From NCBI GenBank assembly GCA_009774615.1, contig VSOC01000007.1, positions 1-29,386 on the forward strand: a stretch of 29,386 bases of DNA, given 5' to 3'. How positions within the stretch are numbered: position 1 is the stretch's first letter; each line of letters opens with the position of its first letter. The DNA is from Lachnospiraceae bacterium (lineage in GTDB: Bacteria > Bacillota > Clostridia > Lachnospirales > Lachnospiraceae). Position numbers and translations under genes: made by a program. Under the pieces are notes generated by a model. That model was not told where the DNA came from. It worked only from the letters and a program-made list of their open reading frames with translations, and made no database searches. Positions 1 to 7,215 of this stretch are shown here, piece after piece.

Positions 1-98
1 ATGTACCATAATATCGTTATCTTCCATTTCCCGCTTAAGATGTTCTGTACCCTGACCATAGCCGCGCATTGGGGCAGCGGCGCTTTCATGTTGCTCAT
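1..98 (-). CDS. HxlR-family transcriptional regulator, N-terminal part (runs off left edge)
   Basis: Read on the minus strand from the ATG at 98-96, the 32 visible residues begin MSNMKAPLPQCAAMV and continue to ILSGKWKITILWY. The C...(I/V)LSGKWK.xILW pattern is the start of the winged-helix domain in HxlR-family regulators, small dimeric DNA-binding proteins that often sense thiol-reactive or redox stress through a conserved N-terminal cysteine; here that would be Cys11. The start is supported by an AAAGGAGGG ribosome binding site about 6 bases upstream and by a good promoter at 121-149. The gene is divergent from the radical SAM gene at 373, an arrangement in which HxlR proteins commonly regulate both directions. 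The C-terminal two thirds lie outside the window. The family call rests on this short stretch. Confidence 0.75.
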   Translation of the reverse strand, partial: MSNMKAPLPQCAAMVRVQNILSGKWKITILWY

Positions 99-120
99 GT
101 GTGTCCCTCCTTTTAACGGC

Positions 121-149
121 ATTATACTATATCTGTCCTATCTGTTCAA
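121..149 (-). promoter_or_regulatory. Sigma-A-type promoter for the HxlR-family gene
   Basis: On the minus strand there is TTGAAC (149-144), a 17-base spacer and a perfect TATAAT (126-121). This lies 22 bases upstream of the start codon at 98. Both boxes and the spacing fit the vegetative consensus. Confidence 0.7.
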
Positions 150-165
150 GGTACTATGTTTTTTT

Positions 166-175
166 ATACCGGTAT
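166..175. promoter_or_regulatory. Palindrome ATACCGGTAT, candidate operator between divergent genes
   Basis: A perfect 10-base palindrome lies between the divergent HxlR-family and radical SAM genes, upstream of the HxlR promoter and just ahead of a TATAAA (188-193) that could be the -10 of the rightward gene. GGTACTAT at 150-157, next to the HxlR -35 box, may be a related half site. The position suits binding by the adjacent regulator; this is inferred from location only. Confidence 0.3.
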
Positions 176-372
176 CATTTTACGCACTATAAACGAAAAA
201 AGACAGTACTTTTCTTTTTTTCTGCCAGTTGCTATCATATGATTCAGGAAGGAGGCGGAGAGGATAAACGCGGTGGGGCTGCATCTGGGAGGCGTGGAAC
301 GGCTGGCCGGGAGTTAAAGGAGATCAGGGGTATCGTCAGTTAGATTTTACAGACAGGAAGGAGAGATGTTTT

Positions 373-1257
373 ATGCATTACACGGGAACGATATGGAGGC
401 CGCCCTATGAGGCGGGGAGTGCACTGGTACAGGTGACGGCGGGCTGTACCCACCACAAATGTAAGTTTTGCACGCTTTATGAGGACGTGCCGTTTAAGTT
501 CCGTATGTCGCCTTTATCCGAGGTGGAAGCGGACTTGAAGGAGATCAGCCGCTGCTATAGGAACGCAAAGAGGGTGTTCTTCACCGGGGCGAATCCCTTC
601 GTCCTAAGTTTTGACAAGCTGAAAACGCTGGCGGAACTGGTGCGGAAATATTACCCCAGAGTGCAGTCCATCGGATGCTTTGCCCGCATCACAGACATCG
701 CGCCGAAGACCACGGAGCAGTTAAGGGAGTTACGGGGGCTTGGGTACAACAGCCTTACCATCGGCGTGGAGGCGGGTGACGAGGAATCCTTGTCCTTTAT
801 GCATAAAGGGTTCGGCACGAAGGAGATCATAGAAGAATGCAAAAGGCTGGATGAAGTGGGGATGGACTATAATTTCTTCTACCTTGCCGGGATATACGGC
901 TCCGGGCATATGGAAGAAGGGGTAAAAAACACGGCTGAGGCGTTCAACCAGCTCCACCCGAAGGTCATTGTTTCCTCCATGCTGACGATTTACCCGACCT
1001 CGGAGCTGTACCAGGAAATCCGAGATGGGAACTGGACGGAGGAAACGGAAACAGAAAAGCTGTATGAACTTAGGACACTGATTAGCAGCCTTGACATAGA
1101 CACTTATTTTGCAACGATGGGTGCCTCGAACTGCATCAACGTGGAAGGTCATCTGCCGAAGGACAGGGGACGGATGGTCAAGTGGCTGGATGAGGTCATC
1201 GGCGCTGTGGACGAAAAGGAACTGCGCAGATACCGTGAGAACCTGCGGCATCTGTAA
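373..1257 (+). CDS. Radical SAM protein
   Basis: A 294-residue radical S-adenosylmethionine enzyme. Cys25, Cys30 and Cys33 (GCTHHKCKFC) form a Cx4Cx2C iron-sulfur motif, a spacing seen in a group of uncharacterised radical SAM proteins instead of the standard Cx3Cx2C. Further TIM-barrel landmarks follow: FFTGANPF after the first strand, the SIGVEAGD-like stretch SLTIGVEAGDEESL around residues 133-146, and FYLAGIYGSG. The length is enough for the core barrel plus a short C-terminal extension, with no extra cluster or B12 domain seen. The start at 373 follows AGGAAGGAGA with about 8 bases spacing; an earlier ATG at 365 is out of frame. The substrate is unknown. It stands alone as a transcription unit, divergent from an HxlR-family regulator that probably controls it. 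Its GC-rich codon choice differs from the genes to the right, which suggests a different origin. Confidence 0.8.
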   Translation: MHYTGTIWRPPYEAGSALVQVTAGCTHHKCKFCTLYEDVPFKFRMSPLSEVEADLKEISRCYRNAKRVFFTGANPFVLSFDKLKTLAELVRKYYPRVQSIGCFARITDIAPKTTEQLRELRGLGYNSLTIGVEAGDEESLSFMHKGFGTKEIIEECKRLDEVGMDYNFFYLAGIYGSGHMEEGVKNTAEAFNQLHPKVIVSSMLTIYPTSELYQEIRDGNWTEETETEKLYELRTLISSLDIDTYFATMGASNCINVEGHLPKDRGRMVKWLDEVIGAVDEKELRRYRENLRHL

Positions 1258-1289
1258 GGAATACAATGAAGGGAGTAAGAAGTTTAATG

Positions 1290-1317
1290 AAAATGCAATA
1301 GAAATGCGGGCATTTTT
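1290..1317 (+). terminator. Possible intrinsic terminator after the radical SAM gene
   Basis: AAAATGC (1290-1296) can pair with GCATTTT (1310-1316) across a 13-base loop, and the 3' arm runs into a short T stretch. The stem is AT-rich and the T-run is brief, so this is only a plausible terminator 33 bases after the stop codon. The rest of 1318-1450 is AT-rich with no gene that I can see. Confidence 0.35.
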
Positions 1318-1451
1318 CCTTATTGAATAAGCATTCATCAGGCTTATAAATTATCAGGCAATTAAAAAAGTTTTTCGGAAATAATTTTCAGAAATTTTTG
1401 GAAATAATCTATTTTCTAACTTGATTTTATTGTAATCCTGCTTTAAAATAA

Positions 1452-1841
1452 TTAACAAGGGTAATTTTAGAAAACCTCTATGCTATCCGGCAGCAGCAGG
1501 GTAACCCTAAAGTATATAAGGAGGGTGCCAGCAAGATGGTGGTAAGCGGCATAGGGATGGGAAATTTCACGCATATGGCAAAACGTTATGTGCGCAAGGT
1601 TTTTGTGAATATAGGAAGTATTGACCGACGAATTTTATTTATTACCTATGCAGGTCTGGATACCAAAAGCCTTCAGTATATTCAGGAGCTTGTGCGGCAG
1701 TACTGTCCTTTTGAAAGGGTTTATCTGCAGAAGGCTTCATCCGCCATTGCCAGCAACTGTGGTTCCGGTTCTTTCGGACTTTTGTTTATGAGAAAAAATG
1801 AGGCTGTTATTTCCTACTCGGAGGTTTCAAAATCGGATTAG
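1452..1841 (+). pseudogene. DegV-family protein, C-terminal remnant
   Basis: The open frame contains the C-terminal half of a DegV-type fatty-acid-binding protein. RRILFITYAGLDTKSLQYIQEL matches the strand-helix unit that usually reads ..RIFISHAD.. in the family. SAIASNCGSGSFGLLF matches the terminal IGAHTGPGTLALFF signature, although the usual His and Pro are replaced. DegV proteins are about 280 residues; here only about 130 codons are open before a TAA at 1449, and the N-terminal DegV domain is absent upstream. The first ATG is at 1536, behind AAGGAGG (1519-1525), so a 101-residue protein could still be made. However, the family-like reading continues upstream of that ATG (GNPKVYKEGASK), which argues that the start is secondary and the gene is truncated. 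Sequence further upstream changes abruptly to AT-rich noncoding DNA. Confidence 0.6.
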
Positions 1842-1861
1842 TTTGGTTAAAGTAGTTGCTG

Positions 1862-2002
1862 ATGGAAATGCCAAATAACCATCATTTTGAGGATGGTATA
1901 AAAAAAGTCTGTAAAAAGATTGAAAAAAAGGTCTTTTATGATAAAATAAAAAATCATAGAAGGCTTTTTATTATCTACATGAACAAAGGAGGATGTGTTT
2001 GA
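1862..2002 (+). CDS. Possible 46-residue lysine-rich peptide overlapping the first glycosyltransferase start
   Basis: An ATG at 1862 opens a 46-codon frame beginning MEMPNNHHFEDGIKKV. It has two cysteines (residues 17 and 45) and ends at a TGA (2000-2002) that overlaps the TTG start of the next gene (1999-2001). A stop-start overlap is typical of translational coupling. Against it, there is no ribosome binding site upstream of 1862, a good promoter candidate lies inside it, and open frames of this size are not rare in AT-rich DNA. No family is recognised. It is recorded because it is the only peptide-sized frame next to the glycosyltransferase array. Confidence 0.2.
   Translation: MEMPNNHHFEDGIKKVCKKIEKKVFYDKIKNHRRLFIIYMNKGGCV
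1920..1947 (+). promoter_or_regulatory. Candidate sigma-A promoter for the glycosyltransferase array
   Basis: TTGAAA (1920-1925), a 16-base spacer and TAAAAT (1942-1947) lie about 50 bases upstream of the TTG start at 1999. The surrounding DNA is very AT-rich, so chance matches are possible. No other promoter was seen between the three array genes. Confidence 0.4.
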
Positions 2003-3345
2003 AGAAAATAAAGTCATTGAAAGTTTCGCAGTGTATGATTGTAAAGAATGAAGAAAAGAATATCCGGCAGGCATTGTCCTGGGGGAAGGAAATGATGTGG
2101 GAGCAGATTGTGGTGGATACGGGTTCTTCGGATCGCACGGCGGCGATTGCTGAGGAACTTGGGGCAAAGGTATTTACCTATGAATGGACGGATAATTTTG
2201 CTGCCGCGAAGAATTATGCGATAAGCCAGGCCCAAGGGGACTGGATTGCCCTGCTGGATGCCGATGAATATATAACGAAAGAAGATGTGAGGAAGATACA
2301 GAAGGTATTGCCGGAATTGGAAGAAAAAGGTTTTGATGCACTTTCTACAGGGATACAGAATCTTAATGACGAGGGGCAGGTTTTTTCATCCGGAACACAG
2401 ATACGTTTTTTCCGCAATGATCCGGATATCCGCTACCGCCGGCGTATTCATGAACAGCTGGAGTCGGTTTCGGGGAGAAAACTTCGTATCGGCGATGCAA
2501 CCAGTGAACTTTCGATTTTCCACACAGGCTATCAGAAAAAGGCGCTGGAAGGCAAGGAAAAGAACGGAAGAAATCGAAAACTGCTTATGGCAGAGTTAGA
2601 GGAAAGTCCGGATGATTATGAGATAATGGGCTATATAGGAGATGATTTTCTGGCTGACGGTGAGAAGGAAACGGCTGAAACCTGGTATCGCCGCTCGATT
2701 CAGAACCTGCCTTCCTGGATTGAAGATTACGATCAGAGAACGGCAGTAACGTTTACCGAATTTTTGCGTCTTTTGATGGAGAAAGAGGAATTGACGGGGG
2801 ATGAAGTCTGTTTAAAGGAGATAACGAAAACCTATGAGAAGGCTGTGCTGCTTTTACCCAAAGAGCCGGATTTTGACTATCTTCTGGGGCGTTTTTATGC
2901 GGTAAAGAATGAAACGATAAAAGCGCAGGAACATCTGGAAAAAGCCCTGGACAAGTTAAATACCTATGGATGCTACAATAAAGCGATGCTGCTGGCGGTC
3001 AATGTACTGGATGCCTATGAGATTTTAGTGCACTGCTGTTATAAGTCGGGACAACTGGAAAAGTGTATATCTTATGCTGTAAATTATTTAAAATACAATC
3101 CTTACGGCATGGAAGTTCTGTACTGGTTTTTTAAAGTTTTGCTGCCGGAAGGCGATGTGCAGGCGAACAGCGATGCACAAAAACAGGCCGTTTTGGAAGT
3201 TCTTTCAAAAATTTATGATCTTACTTTGCTGAAGAATAAATTGTTTTTAATCAAGACAGCAGAGAAGGCCGTGGGAAAGGATTTTTCCGTATTTTTGCTT
3301 GACCGGTTTTTTTCACCGGAAGAGCAGAGGCAGTTGGGGCTTTAA
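1999..3345 (+). CDS. Glycosyltransferase family 2 protein with TPR tail (array module 1)
   Basis: About 448 residues. The N-terminal GT-A fold has VSQCMIVKNEEKNI (nucleotide-sugar binding strand), VDTGSSDRT, NFAAAKNYA and the metal-binding LLDADEY. Later come RFFRN, RRRIHEQL and IFHTGY, then helical repeats such as DYEIMGYIGDDFLADGEKETAETWYRRSI that look like TPR units. This order matches SunS-like peptide S-glycosyltransferases and related GT2-TPR proteins; the acceptor here is unknown. The start is placed at TTG 1999: AAAGGAGG (1985-1992) sits 6 bases before it, whereas the in-frame ATG at 1993 directly abuts the ribosome binding site, and both sister genes also use TTG. No signal peptide or membrane segment is visible, so it probably acts in the cytoplasm. 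It is 28 bases from the next gene and cotranscribed with it. Confidence 0.85.
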   Translation: MKKIKSLKVSQCMIVKNEEKNIRQALSWGKEMMWEQIVVDTGSSDRTAAIAEELGAKVFTYEWTDNFAAAKNYAISQAQGDWIALLDADEYITKEDVRKIQKVLPELEEKGFDALSTGIQNLNDEGQVFSSGTQIRFFRNDPDIRYRRRIHEQLESVSGRKLRIGDATSELSIFHTGYQKKALEGKEKNGRNRKLLMAELEESPDDYEIMGYIGDDFLADGEKETAETWYRRSIQNLPSWIEDYDQRTAVTFTEFLRLLMEKEELTGDEVCLKEITKTYEKAVLLLPKEPDFDYLLGRFYAVKNETIKAQEHLEKALDKLNTYGCYNKAMLLAVNVLDAYEILVHCCYKSGQLEKCISYAVNYLKYNPYGMEVLYWFFKVLLPEGDVQANSDAQKQAVLEVLSKIYDLTLLKNKLFLIKTAEKAVGKDFSVFLLDRFFSPEEQRQLGL

Positions 3346-3373
3346 AATTACTGTTCATGGAGGAGGTTAAATT

Positions 3374-4732
3374 TTGGAACAAAAAGATTGCGGAAAGATT
3401 TCCCAGTGTATGATTGTAAAAAATGAAGAAAAGAATATTGAACGGGCGCTGACCTGGGGGAAGGGGGTTGTGGCGGAGCAGATTGTTGTGGATACGGGGT
3501 CTGCGGATAAAACGGTGGAGATTGCCAGGCGTCTTGGCGCAAAGGTTTACCATTTTACCTGGGTGAATGATTTTGCGGCGGCAAAGAATTTTGCACTGGA
3601 AAAGGCACAGTATCCATGGATTGCTTTTCTGGACGCCGATGAATATTTTTCGGAAGAAGACGGGAAGAAGCTTGCGGAGTTATTGGCAGAACTTTCTCCT
3701 TCAGCAACCGATGCCGTTATGACATCCTGGATTCATCTTTATGATAACGGGACGATTATGCAGGTGGATTCGCAGATAAGAATTTTCCGAAACAGCCCGA
3801 AGCTGCGCTATCATGGGCGGATTCATGAGGTGCTTTCTTATGATGACGGGCGCAGCTTAAATGTTTTCGAGGCAAACGAGGTGCTCTCCATTTTTCATAC
3901 GGGCTACGGGGAAGAGGCTGATGCTAAGAAAAAGGCAAGCAGAAGGAATCTGCTTTTAATCCAGGAGGAGTTAAAAGAAAATCCGAAGAATTACCAGATG
4001 CAGGCTTACCTGGGGAACGAATACCTATCATTTGGCGAGTGGGATTCGGCGGAGGAAGCTTACCGGAAAGCTATTTCCCTAATTCCGGAGGCGCTGATCG
4101 GAGAGTACAGCGTGCTTACTTCCGGTGTTTTTTCCCGTCTTTTAAGTATTTTAACCGCTCGTTCGGGAAATCATGAAGCAAAAATTTTGGAACTCTACCG
4201 TCAGGCTTCGTTTGGCTGGCCAAAAGAGGCGGACTATGAATATCTCCTAGGCGATTACTATGCGGGGCGGGGGAATTTTTGGGAAGGAGAGCGTTATTTA
4301 AAGCTGGCACTGGAGAAACTGGATAAGTATGGAAACGCGCAGTATTCTTCCAAGCTTTCGGCAAAGATTATGCACACCTATGAACTTTTGATGATGTGCT
4401 GTCTGAATAATGGAAACCATGCGGATTGTGTAAAATATGGGGCAGCGATACTTCGGGAAAATCCTTATCTGATGACGATTGCCAGGTTGTTTCTTCTTGC
4501 TTTTTACCGGGACGGGATGAGTCACGGGAGAGAAAAAGAAGCGGCAGAGGAGGTTGCTGTGCTTTTAGGCCAGTCGTTTTACCAGTTTTCTTCGCTGAAG
4601 GACAGGATGTTCATCCTGCGGGCAGCGACGGAAACCGGGTGGGCAGAATTCGTGGAGGTTATCCGCGGTTTATTTTCTCCGGAAGAACTTGAACAGATCG
4701 ATCGGGGACTGGGAAAGAGTCAGAATGGGTAA
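3374..4732 (+). CDS. Glycosyltransferase family 2 protein with TPR tail (array module 2)
   Basis: 452 residues, a paralogue of the genes on both sides. It shows the same landmarks: ISQCMIVKNEEKNIERAL, VDTGSADKTVEIA, FAAAKNFAL, FLDADEYF, RIFRN, GRIHEVL and IFHTGY, followed by TPR-like helices (YQMQAYLGNEYLSFGEWDSAEEAYRKAI). The tail ends in the shared FSSLKDRMFILRAA...GLFSPEELEQID block. The start is TTG at 3374, with AGGAGG (3361-3366) 7 bases upstream; no ATG fits. The gap to the next gene is 17 bases, so the array is an operon. GT2 enzymes of this kind transfer a sugar from a nucleotide-sugar using the DxD metal site; the TPR tail probably recognises the acceptor. Donor and acceptor cannot be read from the sequence. 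The nearest functional neighbours are chemotaxis genes, so flagellin or another surface protein is one possible target. Confidence 0.85.
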   Translation: MEQKDCGKISQCMIVKNEEKNIERALTWGKGVVAEQIVVDTGSADKTVEIARRLGAKVYHFTWVNDFAAAKNFALEKAQYPWIAFLDADEYFSEEDGKKLAELLAELSPSATDAVMTSWIHLYDNGTIMQVDSQIRIFRNSPKLRYHGRIHEVLSYDDGRSLNVFEANEVLSIFHTGYGEEADAKKKASRRNLLLIQEELKENPKNYQMQAYLGNEYLSFGEWDSAEEAYRKAISLIPEALIGEYSVLTSGVFSRLLSILTARSGNHEAKILELYRQASFGWPKEADYEYLLGDYYAGRGNFWEGERYLKLALEKLDKYGNAQYSSKLSAKIMHTYELLMMCCLNNGNHADCVKYGAAILRENPYLMTIARLFLLAFYRDGMSHGREKEAAEEVAVLLGQSFYQFSSLKDRMFILRAATETGWAEFVEVIRGLFSPEELEQIDRGLGKSQNG

Positions 4733-4749
4733 AAGAGGAGGAGCAGGCA

Positions 4750-7215
4750 TTGAATAAGACAGGCAGGGCGAGGATTTCGCAGTGCATGATTGTAAAAAAT
4801 GAAGAAAAGAATATTGAACGGGCACTTTCCTGGGGAAAGGGGATCGCGGCGGAACAGATTGTCGTGGATACAGGCTCAACGGATCGAACAGTGGAAATAG
4901 CCCGGGAACTTGGGGCAAAGGTTTATTCGTTTTCCTGGATTGATGATTTTTCCGCAGCAAAAAACTTTGCCATCAGCAAGGCCCGCTACAGTTGGATTGC
5001 TTTTTTGGATGCCGACGAGTATTTTCAGGAGGAGGATGCCAGTGAACTTCTGCTGCTTTTGCAAAAGCTTCATCCTCATGCCTGTGACGGTGTGGAAACC
5101 AGGTGGGTTCATTTCAACGATGAGGGAAAGATTATCGCTATGGATACCCAGATCCGGATTTTCCGCAATCAGTCGGATATTCGCTATACCAGGAAAATCC
5201 ACGAACATCTGGCGGCAGCGGACGGGCGGAATCTGCGGATTTGGGATGCCTCGAAGGATTTATCCATCTTTCATACCGGATATGCACCAAAACAGATGCA
5301 GGAGAAAAAGAGTAATGAACGAAATTTAAGGATGATTTTAAAAGAGATTGAGGAGAATCCCGATGAATATGTAATGTACGGTTATCTGGGGAATGAGTAT
5401 ATTGCGGCAGGAGAGTGGGAAAAAGCAAAAGAAGCTTATCAGAAGGTGATTGCCCTGACACCGGAAACGATGCATGGAAAGTATGACCTGGAAACCTCCG
5501 GTTTTCCCGTGCGGCTTCTGGAACTTTTATGTGTCCTTGCGGATACCGGGGAAAGTGAACTGTTAGAACTTTACAAGAAGGTTTCCGGGGGCTGGCCAGA
5601 AGAGGGCGATTATGATTATCTTATGGGGAATTACTATGCCGGACACCAGCGTTTTGGGGAAGCAGAAGAATATCTTTTGCGGGCGCTGGATAAACAGGAA
5701 CATGCAAAAAATCGTCAGTGCTGTTCCAAGATTTTTGCAAACAGGGCAAAGATCGACGAACTTTTGGCTCTGTGCCGTTTCAATCGGGGGAATTGTCCGC
5801 AGCCGCAGAAGGAAGGCGAAAGAGAAACGATAATCAAACTGCAGCAGGAAACCAACGCAGAAATCCCGCCCACAGCACGAAAAGGAATTTCGCAGTGCAT
5901 GATTGTAAAAAATGAAGAGAAAAATATTGTCCAGGCGCTTTCCTGGGGCCGGGGGATTGTGGATGAGCAGATTGTCGTCGATACCGGTTCAACCGACCAA
6001 ACCGTGGAACTGGCAAAAAAGATGGGTGCCAAGGTGTATTCTTTTTCCTGGATCGATGATTTTGCGGCGGCGAAAAACTTTGCGATAAATAAGGCCAGCG
6101 GCGAGTGGATTGCCTTTTTGGATGCCGATGAGTATTTTTCCGGGGAGGATGCAAAGAAACTTAAAAAACTTTTGGGAGAGATTGGATCACGGGAGGCTGT
6201 TTTGACGGGATGGGTTCAGTTAAAGGATAGCGGGGAAGTTCTTTCTGTCGATTCTCAGATTCGTATTTTCCGCAACCTGCCTAATCTGCGCTATCACCGC
6301 AGAATTCATGAGTACCTTGCTGTTGAAGAAGAAAAAGGGCAGCGCAGGCTTTATTTTTGGGATGCTTCGGGGGATTTGGCGATTTTTCATACCGGTTATG
6401 GTGAAGCGGCCAGCGAGAAGAAGCGGAGTGACCGAAGAAATATCCGTCTGCTCCAGATGGAATTGGAAGAGAATCCCGGGGATTATGAACTTCTGGGGTA
6501 TCTGGGAAATGAATATGAGTCCTTTGAAGAATGGGACTTGGCGGAGGATGCCTATCGAAAAGCGGTTGCTTCTATGCCAAAGCATGTGAGGGGAGAGTAT
6601 GACGGCACAACTTCGGGCTGTGTATTCCGGCTTCTGGAACTTTTATGTGTCCTTCCGGGGAAGAAAGAAAAAGAAATTTTGGATTTTTACCGGTGGGCGG
6701 ATGCATCCTGGCCGGAAGAAGGTGATTTTTCTTATGTTGTAGGGAAATACTTTGCCGTTCACGGGAATTTTTCCGAAGGAGAAAATTATCTGAAAAAAGC
6801 ATTGGCTACCGTGGAAACTTATGGAACGGCATCGCGTTCCTCCCTTGTGGCAGCAAAGATTATGGATATTTATGAACTGCTTGCGATGTGCTGCTATAAC
6901 CAGGGAAATTTGCAGGACTGTGTAAAGCTTACGACTGCGCTTTTAAAGGAGAATCCCTATCTGATGACTACAGCCGTCCTGCTGATTTCTGCTTTTCATC
7001 AGGATATGTTAAGCCGTGCGCAGGAAAAGTCCGGGGCCGGGCAGGTGGCTGAACTTTTGGGGAAATCCTTTTACCATTTTTCTTCCCTGAAGGACAGGAT
7101 GTTTGTTCTTCGGGCGGCGACCGACGCTGGTTATCCGGAACTGGTGGAGGTTATCCGCAGTCTGTTTTCATCGGAGGAACTGGCGCAGATTGACCGGGCA
7201 TTGAATAAAGATTAA
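4750..7215 (+). CDS. Fused double glycosyltransferase family 2-TPR protein (array modules 3 and 4)
   Basis: 821 residues containing two complete GT2 domains. Module 3 covers residues 1-348 and starts ISQCMIVKNEEKNIERAL at residue 9; module 4 covers 379-821 and restarts ISQCMIVKNEEKNIVQAL at residue 380. Each has its own DTGSTD, FLDADEYF, RIFRN, IHE and IFHTGY motifs, so both could be catalytic. Module 3 stops at the helix LLALCRFNRGN and lacks the tail of about 100 residues present in the other modules. A polar linker of about 30 residues (CPQPQKEGER... to ...PPTARKG) replaces it. The start is TTG at 4750 behind GAGGAGG. The stop (7213-7215) overlaps by 4 bases with the stop of the convergent peptidase gene, sharing the TTAA at 7212-7215. 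The fusion probably arose by an in-frame deletion between two tandem copies. Confidence 0.85.
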   Translation: MNKTGRARISQCMIVKNEEKNIERALSWGKGIAAEQIVVDTGSTDRTVEIARELGAKVYSFSWIDDFSAAKNFAISKARYSWIAFLDADEYFQEEDASELLLLLQKLHPHACDGVETRWVHFNDEGKIIAMDTQIRIFRNQSDIRYTRKIHEHLAAADGRNLRIWDASKDLSIFHTGYAPKQMQEKKSNERNLRMILKEIEENPDEYVMYGYLGNEYIAAGEWEKAKEAYQKVIALTPETMHGKYDLETSGFPVRLLELLCVLADTGESELLELYKKVSGGWPEEGDYDYLMGNYYAGHQRFGEAEEYLLRALDKQEHAKNRQCCSKIFANRAKIDELLALCRFNRGNCPQPQKEGERETIIKLQQETNAEIPPTARKGISQCMIVKNEEKNIVQALSWGRGIVDEQIVVDTGSTDQTVELAKKMGAKVYSFSWIDDFAAAKNFAINKASGEWIAFLDADEYFSGEDAKKLKKLLGEIGSREAVLTGWVQLKDSGEVLSVDSQIRIFRNLPNLRYHRRIHEYLAVEEEKGQRRLYFWDASGDLAIFHTGYGEAASEKKRSDRRNIRLLQMELEENPGDYELLGYLGNEYESFEEWDLAEDAYRKAVASMPKHVRGEYDGTTSGCVFRLLELLCVLPGKKEKEILDFYRWADASWPEEGDFSYVVGKYFAVHGNFSEGENYLKKALATVETYGTASRSSLVAAKIMDIYELLAMCCYNQGNLQDCVKLTTALLKENPYLMTTAVLLISAFHQDMLSRAQEKSGAGQVAELLGKSFYHFSSLKDRMFVLRAATDAGYPELVEVIRSLFSSEELAQIDRALNKD

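Noticed and set aside
1..192. Plus-strand open frame of 63 codons at the left edge
   Set aside because: It is antisense to the HxlR-family start, which has a family match, a ribosome binding site and a promoter.
730..1338. Long minus-strand frame opposite the radical SAM gene
   Set aside because: No recognisable protein features; it mirrors the codon bias of the radical SAM gene on the other strand.
1878..1897. Hairpin ACCATC...GATGGT as terminator of the DegV remnant
   Set aside because: The stem is only 6 pairs and is followed by A residues, not T, in the needed direction.
1999..7215. Glycosyltransferase array as a complete glycocin (bacteriocin) cluster
   Set aside because: There is no convincing precursor peptide, ABC transporter, thioredoxin or immunity gene nearby; only the glycosyltransferase resemblance and a nearby C39-like peptidase support it.
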